A DNA stretch of 64,000 nucleotides from the NCBI RefSeq assembly GCF_900111765.1, contig NZ_FOIB01000007.1, positions 186,001-250,000 of the forward strand, given 5' to 3'. The position numbers were made by a program, and so were the translations under genes. Below the pieces are notes generated by a model. It was not told the origin of the DNA and did not search any database. It worked only from the letters and a program-made list of their open reading frames with translations. This document shows positions 60,478-64,000 of the stretch, in pieces. The DNA comes from Myxococcus fulvus (GTDB lineage: Bacteria; Myxococcota; Myxococcia; Myxococcales; Myxococcaceae). Each line of letters starts with the position of its first letter. Positions within the stretch are counted from its first letter, which is position 1.

Positions 60478-62340
60478 TCAACGCGCGGCCACGTCGCGCA
60501 GCAGGTGATGCGCTTCGCCCAGCAGCGCGAGGAACTCCTCACGCTCCTCGTTGTCCGCGGGGGTCGCGGAGCGCGCGATGTCCCGCACCTGGTCCAGGCT
60601 CCACTTCTCCGCGTGAGGGCTGCGCCGCAACAGCTCCGCCGCGCCCATCACCGCGGTCGCGAAGCGAAGGTCCGAGGGGGCCTGCTTGAACGTGGAAGAG
60701 AGCGCGCTGGCGCGGAAGGGGAAGACGCGCTCGGAGGCGCTCTCTCCTCGGGGGCGCTTGGCGCGCACGCGCACCGTGGCCAGGCCCTCGCCCGCGCCAG
60801 GCTTGAGCTCCAGCTCGTACAGCGCGGTGACGGAGTGGCCCGAGCCCAGCTCCCCCGCGTCCACGCGGTCATTGCGGAAGTCCTCGTCCGCGATGTCGCG
60901 GTTCTCGTAGCCGATGAGGCGATAGCGCGACACCTGCTCGGGGTCGAACTCCACCTGGAGCTTCACGTCCTTCGCGATGACCTCGAGCGTGCCTCCCAAC
61001 TGCTCCACGAAGATGCGCCGCGCGGCCATCAGCGAGTCCACGTAGTGGTGGTTGCCGTTCCCCTGGTCCGCGAGCTGCTCCATCATCGTGTCCTGGTAGT
61101 TGCCCATCCCGAAGCCCACCGTGGTGACGGTGATGCCTTCCTTCACGTGGCCTCGGATGGTCTTCAATATCTCCTCGTGGGAGCTGCTCCCCACGTTCGC
61201 GTCGCCGTCGGACAGGATGACGACGCGCGACACCGACTCGCCATCCAGCGTCTTCATCGCCTCCTGGTAGGCCAGCTGGATGCCGGAGCCCATCGCGGTG
61301 CTCCCGCCCGCGACCAGGTCCTCGATGGCGGCGTGGATACGCGCCTTGTGCTCCATTCCCGTGGGAGGGAGGACGCGGCGCACCGCGCTCGCGTAGGTGA
61401 CGAGCGCCACGGTGTCGCCGTCGCGGAGCTGGTCCACGAGCATCCGCAGCGCGCGCTTCGCGAGCGGCAGGCGGTCCGGCGACTGCATCGACCCGGAGAC
61501 GTCCACGAGGAAGGTGAGGTGCGCGGGCTTGCGCTCGGAGACGCTCAGGCGCTTGCCCTGCACGCCGACGCGCAGCAGGTGGCGTCCTGGCGTGAAAGGG
61601 GAGGGCGCGGCGTCCAGGTGCACGGCGAAGGGGCCGTCCTCGGGCGTGGGGGCGGAGTACGTGTAGCGGAAGTAGTTGAGCATCTCCTCCACTCGCACGG
61701 CCTCACGCGGCGGCAGGGTGCCTTCCTGGAGCTTGCGCCGCGCCAGCGTGTACGAGGCCGTGTCGACATCCGCCGCGAAGGTGGAGAGGCGGTCCTTCTC
61801 CGTGGAGACGAAGGGATTCACGCCGTGGTCGCGGTAGCCCTCCTTGTTGGAGGAGGCGTCGGACTCTGGCGGTCGGGAGCTCCCGAGGGGGCGTCCGCCG
61901 CCGCGACCCATGGTGCCGATACCCGCAATGCCGCTGCTCTTGCTGCCCAGTGTCGCGATGCCACCGCCGCCGGAGCCACTGCCCTTGAGGCCCAGTCCGC
62001 CCTGGCCATGGGCCGCGCCGGCCGCGCCGAACCTGTTGCCCATCGCGGCGCGCAGGCGCTCTGGGTTCCCGGAGGGCGGTGCCACCGCGCTCGGTGCGGG
62101 GGCAGGCTCCACGTGAGCGGAGGCGACGGGGGATGGCGATTCAGGGCCCGTGGTCCCGGCGGCGGGCGCCAGGGCCGTGTCTGCGTGGGGAGCGGGGGCC
62201 TTGGCGGCCATCTGTCCCGCATGCGCGTCACGAGGGGCCAGGCCGTTCGTGTCCACGTCCGATGAACGGCATGAGAACAACACTCCGCTCAACGCGAGCG
62301 CACACACGACACCCGTGACGGCCTCGAGGTTCCGCCTCAT
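60478..62340 (-). CDS. VWA-domain lipoprotein (YfbK-like)
   Basis: The 620-residue protein has a lipobox LFSC (C24), an Ala/Pro-rich region, and a Gly-rich segment (about 105-155, including GIGTMGRGGGRPLGS) recalling the glycine repeats of myxobacterial AgmX/gliding-associated proteins. A YfbK-type N-terminal module (TFAADVDTASYTLARRKL, VRVEEMLNYF) precedes a von Willebrand factor A domain. Its MIDAS is complete: DVSGSM near 280, a Thr in GGSTAMGSG and DGD in ILSDGDANVG. A conserved C-terminal region (DLRFATAVMGAAELLR) follows. It is likely a surface protein with metal-dependent ligand binding. GGGAGG precedes the ATG. Confidence 0.88.
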   Translation of the reverse strand: MRRNLEAVTGVVCALALSGVLFSCRSSDVDTNGLAPRDAHAGQMAAKAPAPHADTALAPAAGTTGPESPSPVASAHVEPAPAPSAVAPPSGNPERLRAAMGNRFGAAGAAHGQGGLGLKGSGSGGGGIATLGSKSSGIAGIGTMGRGGGRPLGSSRPPESDASSNKEGYRDHGVNPFVSTEKDRLSTFAADVDTASYTLARRKLQEGTLPPREAVRVEEMLNYFRYTYSAPTPEDGPFAVHLDAAPSPFTPGRHLLRVGVQGKRLSVSERKPAHLTFLVDVSGSMQSPDRLPLAKRALRMLVDQLRDGDTVALVTYASAVRRVLPPTGMEHKARIHAAIEDLVAGGSTAMGSGIQLAYQEAMKTLDGESVSRVVILSDGDANVGSSSHEEILKTIRGHVKEGITVTTVGFGMGNYQDTMMEQLADQGNGNHHYVDSLMAARRIFVEQLGGTLEVIAKDVKLQVEFDPEQVSRYRLIGYENRDIADEDFRNDRVDAGELGSGHSVTALYELELKPGAGEGLATVRVRAKRPRGESASERVFPFRASALSSTFKQAPSDLRFATAVMGAAELLRRSPHAEKWSLDQVRDIARSATPADNEEREEFLALLGEAHHLLRDVAAR

Positions 62341-62383
62341 TCATTGCCTCCCTGTTGCTGGATTCGCCGGTGCTCCGACAGCA

Positions 62384-62409
62384 GGTCCGTGGGAAAGGTT
62401 CCGCGGACC
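62384..62409. promoter_or_regulatory. Near-perfect inverted repeat upstream of the last gene
   Basis: GGTCCGTGG (62384-62392) and CCGCGGACC (62401-62409) pair with one mismatch. The element lies in the 229-base divergent region between the VWA lipoprotein and the unidentified last gene, 44 bases upstream of the VWA start. Confidence 0.35.
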
Positions 62410-62569
62410 CACAGGATGACTCGCGATGGCGTTCCAGTGGGACGCGCGGGCGTCACACCAGGACGCCAGGGGGCGTTGTTTCTCGGGGCGGTCATCGTCC
62501 GCCCGGGGGACATGGAGGTGGCATGCGCCTTGCGAACAGGGTGCGCCTCTTTCGCGAGGTCAGGACACC

Positions 62570-64000
62570 TTGATTCTCTTCCTGCGCTCCAGTGCCGAGG
62601 CGAACAGTGTCATCACGACGCCAGCCGCCGACATCGTGGTGCGGAGGGCCACCGCGAAGTACGCGCAGCTGGCTCGCGAGGTCCGCGTCATCGTGCCCTG
62701 GTATGATATCCAGCCGGATCCCGAGAAATTCGGTCAGCTGCTCCTCCAGGTGGCGGAGCGTGACCCGGTGTGTTGCGCGCTCCTCGACCGGGCCGGGCAG
62801 GTCTGGGGGATGGACTTCAGCATCGACGCGAAGGCCTTCCGCGCGGCGAACGTCCAGAAGCACTACCTGAAGCAGCTCCAGATCTGGCTGAGTCCGCTGT
62901 CTGGAAACCTGGGGCACAGGGATGCGCATCGCCCCACGGTGGATGAGCAGTTCGACCGGATGTGGGGGGCCTACGGGCTCAAGAAGAAGGACCTGGAGGC
63001 CGTGGCCGCCTTGCCCTTCTTCAAGACGCTGAAGGTCGGGGGCCGGCGAGATCGCATCCAGTTCTATCGGAACGTGACGGAGGCGGCCCGAGCGCTCATT
63101 GGCGAGGTGACCTCCTGGCCGTCACGCACCATCGAGAAGATCTCGATGCTGTATCTCCTGGGCAGCCCGGGGTTGGCGACCTATCAAAGGACGATGCTCG
63201 CCGCGGTGGTTCGCGCGATGGCGCAGGGCCAAGCTCCCCTCCAGTTGAACTACACGATGTGGGAGTACCTGCCGTACTACCTGAGAGGGACGCCAGGAGA
63301 AGACACCGACGTGGCCACGGCACAACCCCGCGTCCTGGGAGCCATCCATCATTGCCTGTCGGAGTCCCCCGCCACGCAGGCGCTCGCCTCCGCGGAGGCA
63401 ATCGAGGACTTCCGCACCCTGGACGGAGGCAAGGAGTTCAATCGCTGGCGGTTGTTGCCTCCCGTCGTGCGGTGTCAGGTCTTGCTCAGCGACCTGTCTC
63501 GGATGTTCCCATGGCGGGGGAACAATGGTCGCCACCAGCGGCTCGAGTTCGCGCAAGCCCGTCTCGACGGTCTGCCATCGCTGGCGGGGTTCGCCGCGTG
63601 GGGCTCGACGATGGAGGCCCACGCACAGCCCACGCCCCATGACCCAGGGCATGACTTTCCGCATGCGGCGGGTTGGACGCGTCATGAGTTCTGTCCGAAT
63701 GTCGTGTCGTCCAGGCTCCTGCTCGCGCCTCTGTACGCGGGCACCTCGGGACACACCCAGGGCCGCATCAGCGCGTGGACCATGTTCGCTCAGCGGTTTC
63801 AGGGCATCGCGGCGGTCCCGATCGGCGTGGTCATCTCCGTGGGGTATTCCGTCCTCTGGCGTCTGTATTACGACAAGCGGACAACGAGCTTCCATACCTT
63901 GTTCGAGGCCATCCAGGGCTCGCATGTGGACGCGGCCGCGCGCGACCTGAGGAACGTCGCCCGGATTGACGGTGACGTCCTCTGGAACACCGTCCTGGAC
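62570..64000 (+). CDS. Large protein of unknown function, partial at the window edge
   Basis: One frame is open from here to the end of the window (477 codons, no stop), so the gene is truncated on the right. No ATG or GTG fits; a TTG with AGGA five bases upstream is the best start, giving LILFLRSSAEANSV. The N-terminal part (to about residue 130) is hydrophilic with VRVIVPWYDIQPDPEKF; the middle is helical and charged. Two hydrophobic stretches occur late (SSRLLLAPLYAG, and IAAVPIGVVISVGYSVLW near 425). No known domain is recognised. Codon use is less GC-extreme than in neighbours and the flank is unusual, so horizontal origin or an effector-like gene is possible. Confidence 0.6.
   Translation, partial: MILFLRSSAEANSVITTPAADIVVRRATAKYAQLAREVRVIVPWYDIQPDPEKFGQLLLQVAERDPVCCALLDRAGQVWGMDFSIDAKAFRAANVQKHYLKQLQIWLSPLSGNLGHRDAHRPTVDEQFDRMWGAYGLKKKDLEAVAALPFFKTLKVGGRRDRIQFYRNVTEAARALIGEVTSWPSRTIEKISMLYLLGSPGLATYQRTMLAAVVRAMAQGQAPLQLNYTMWEYLPYYLRGTPGEDTDVATAQPRVLGAIHHCLSESPATQALASAEAIEDFRTLDGGKEFNRWRLLPPVVRCQVLLSDLSRMFPWRGNNGRHQRLEFAQARLDGLPSLAGFAAWGSTMEAHAQPTPHDPGHDFPHAAGWTRHEFCPNVVSSRLLLAPLYAGTSGHTQGRISAWTMFAQRFQGIAAVPIGVVISVGYSVLWRLYYDKRTTSFHTLFEAIQGSHVDAAARDLRNVARIDGDVLWNTVLD

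Overview
The window is a high-GC chromosomal segment with the hallmarks of a myxobacterium (Myxococcota, Myxococcus/Corallococcus-like). It carries many lipoproteins and TPR proteins, an NtrC-type enhancer-binding regulator, several two-component systems, lytic and secreted enzymes, and GTG/TTG starts mixed with ATG. No rRNA, tRNA, CRISPR array, insertion sequence or phage gene was seen. The taxonomic assignment is inference from gene content and base composition; no marker gene is present.

Layout. 0.2-9.8 kb: a small membrane protein; an aquaporin fused to a decayed arsenate-reductase-like domain; a GIN-type lipoprotein; a coupled formaldehyde-detoxification pair (glutathione-dependent formaldehyde dehydrogenase and S-formylglutathione hydrolase); a TPR lipoprotein; a PhoD-like phosphatase coupled to a zinc-ribbon protein; a membrane metallophosphoesterase; and an SDR oxidoreductase. 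9.8-17.9 kb: a complete tripartite efflux operon (TolC, ABC ATPase, adaptor, permease) read leftward from a convincing sigma-54 promoter. It diverges from a histidine kinase and NtrC-like regulator, and two near-identical palindromes lie in the shared intergenic region. 17.9-26.3 kb: a cysteine-less phospholipase A2-like protein, a TPR protein, a VOC protein, a PI-specific phospholipase C with a beta/gamma-crystallin-like tail, a class I HMG-CoA reductase with an N-terminal extension, an ATP-grasp protein and MutS2. 26.3-37.3 kb: a TPR protein, a class III adenylate cyclase, a NamZ-type muramidase, a degenerate metallophosphoesterase, NadD, a large metalloprotease/propeller/beta-barrel fusion, a conserved hypothetical protein and a DUF2520-type dehydrogenase.

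37.3-46.7 kb: a ClpA/ClpC-like ATPase diverges from a second efflux operon (Yip1-like, TolC, adaptor, ATPase and two permeases, almost all joined by 4-bp stop/start overlaps). This operon has its own sigma-54-like promoter and copies of the half-site found at the first operon, so the NtrC-like regulator at 16.6-17.9 kb may control both pumps. 46.7-64.0 kb: a cysteine synthase, a GH18 chitinase with a ricin-type domain, a methyltransferase-like protein, a CreD-like membrane protein with a secreted partner facing a CreBC-like two-component system, a 38-residue membrane peptide, several secreted or lipoprotein genes, a GNAT acetyltransferase, a VWA lipoprotein, and an unidentified gene that runs off the right end.

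The genes are dense. The long intergenic stretches (14.8-15.2, 55.1-55.5, 56.9-57.25 and 59.15-59.57 kb) are described individually.
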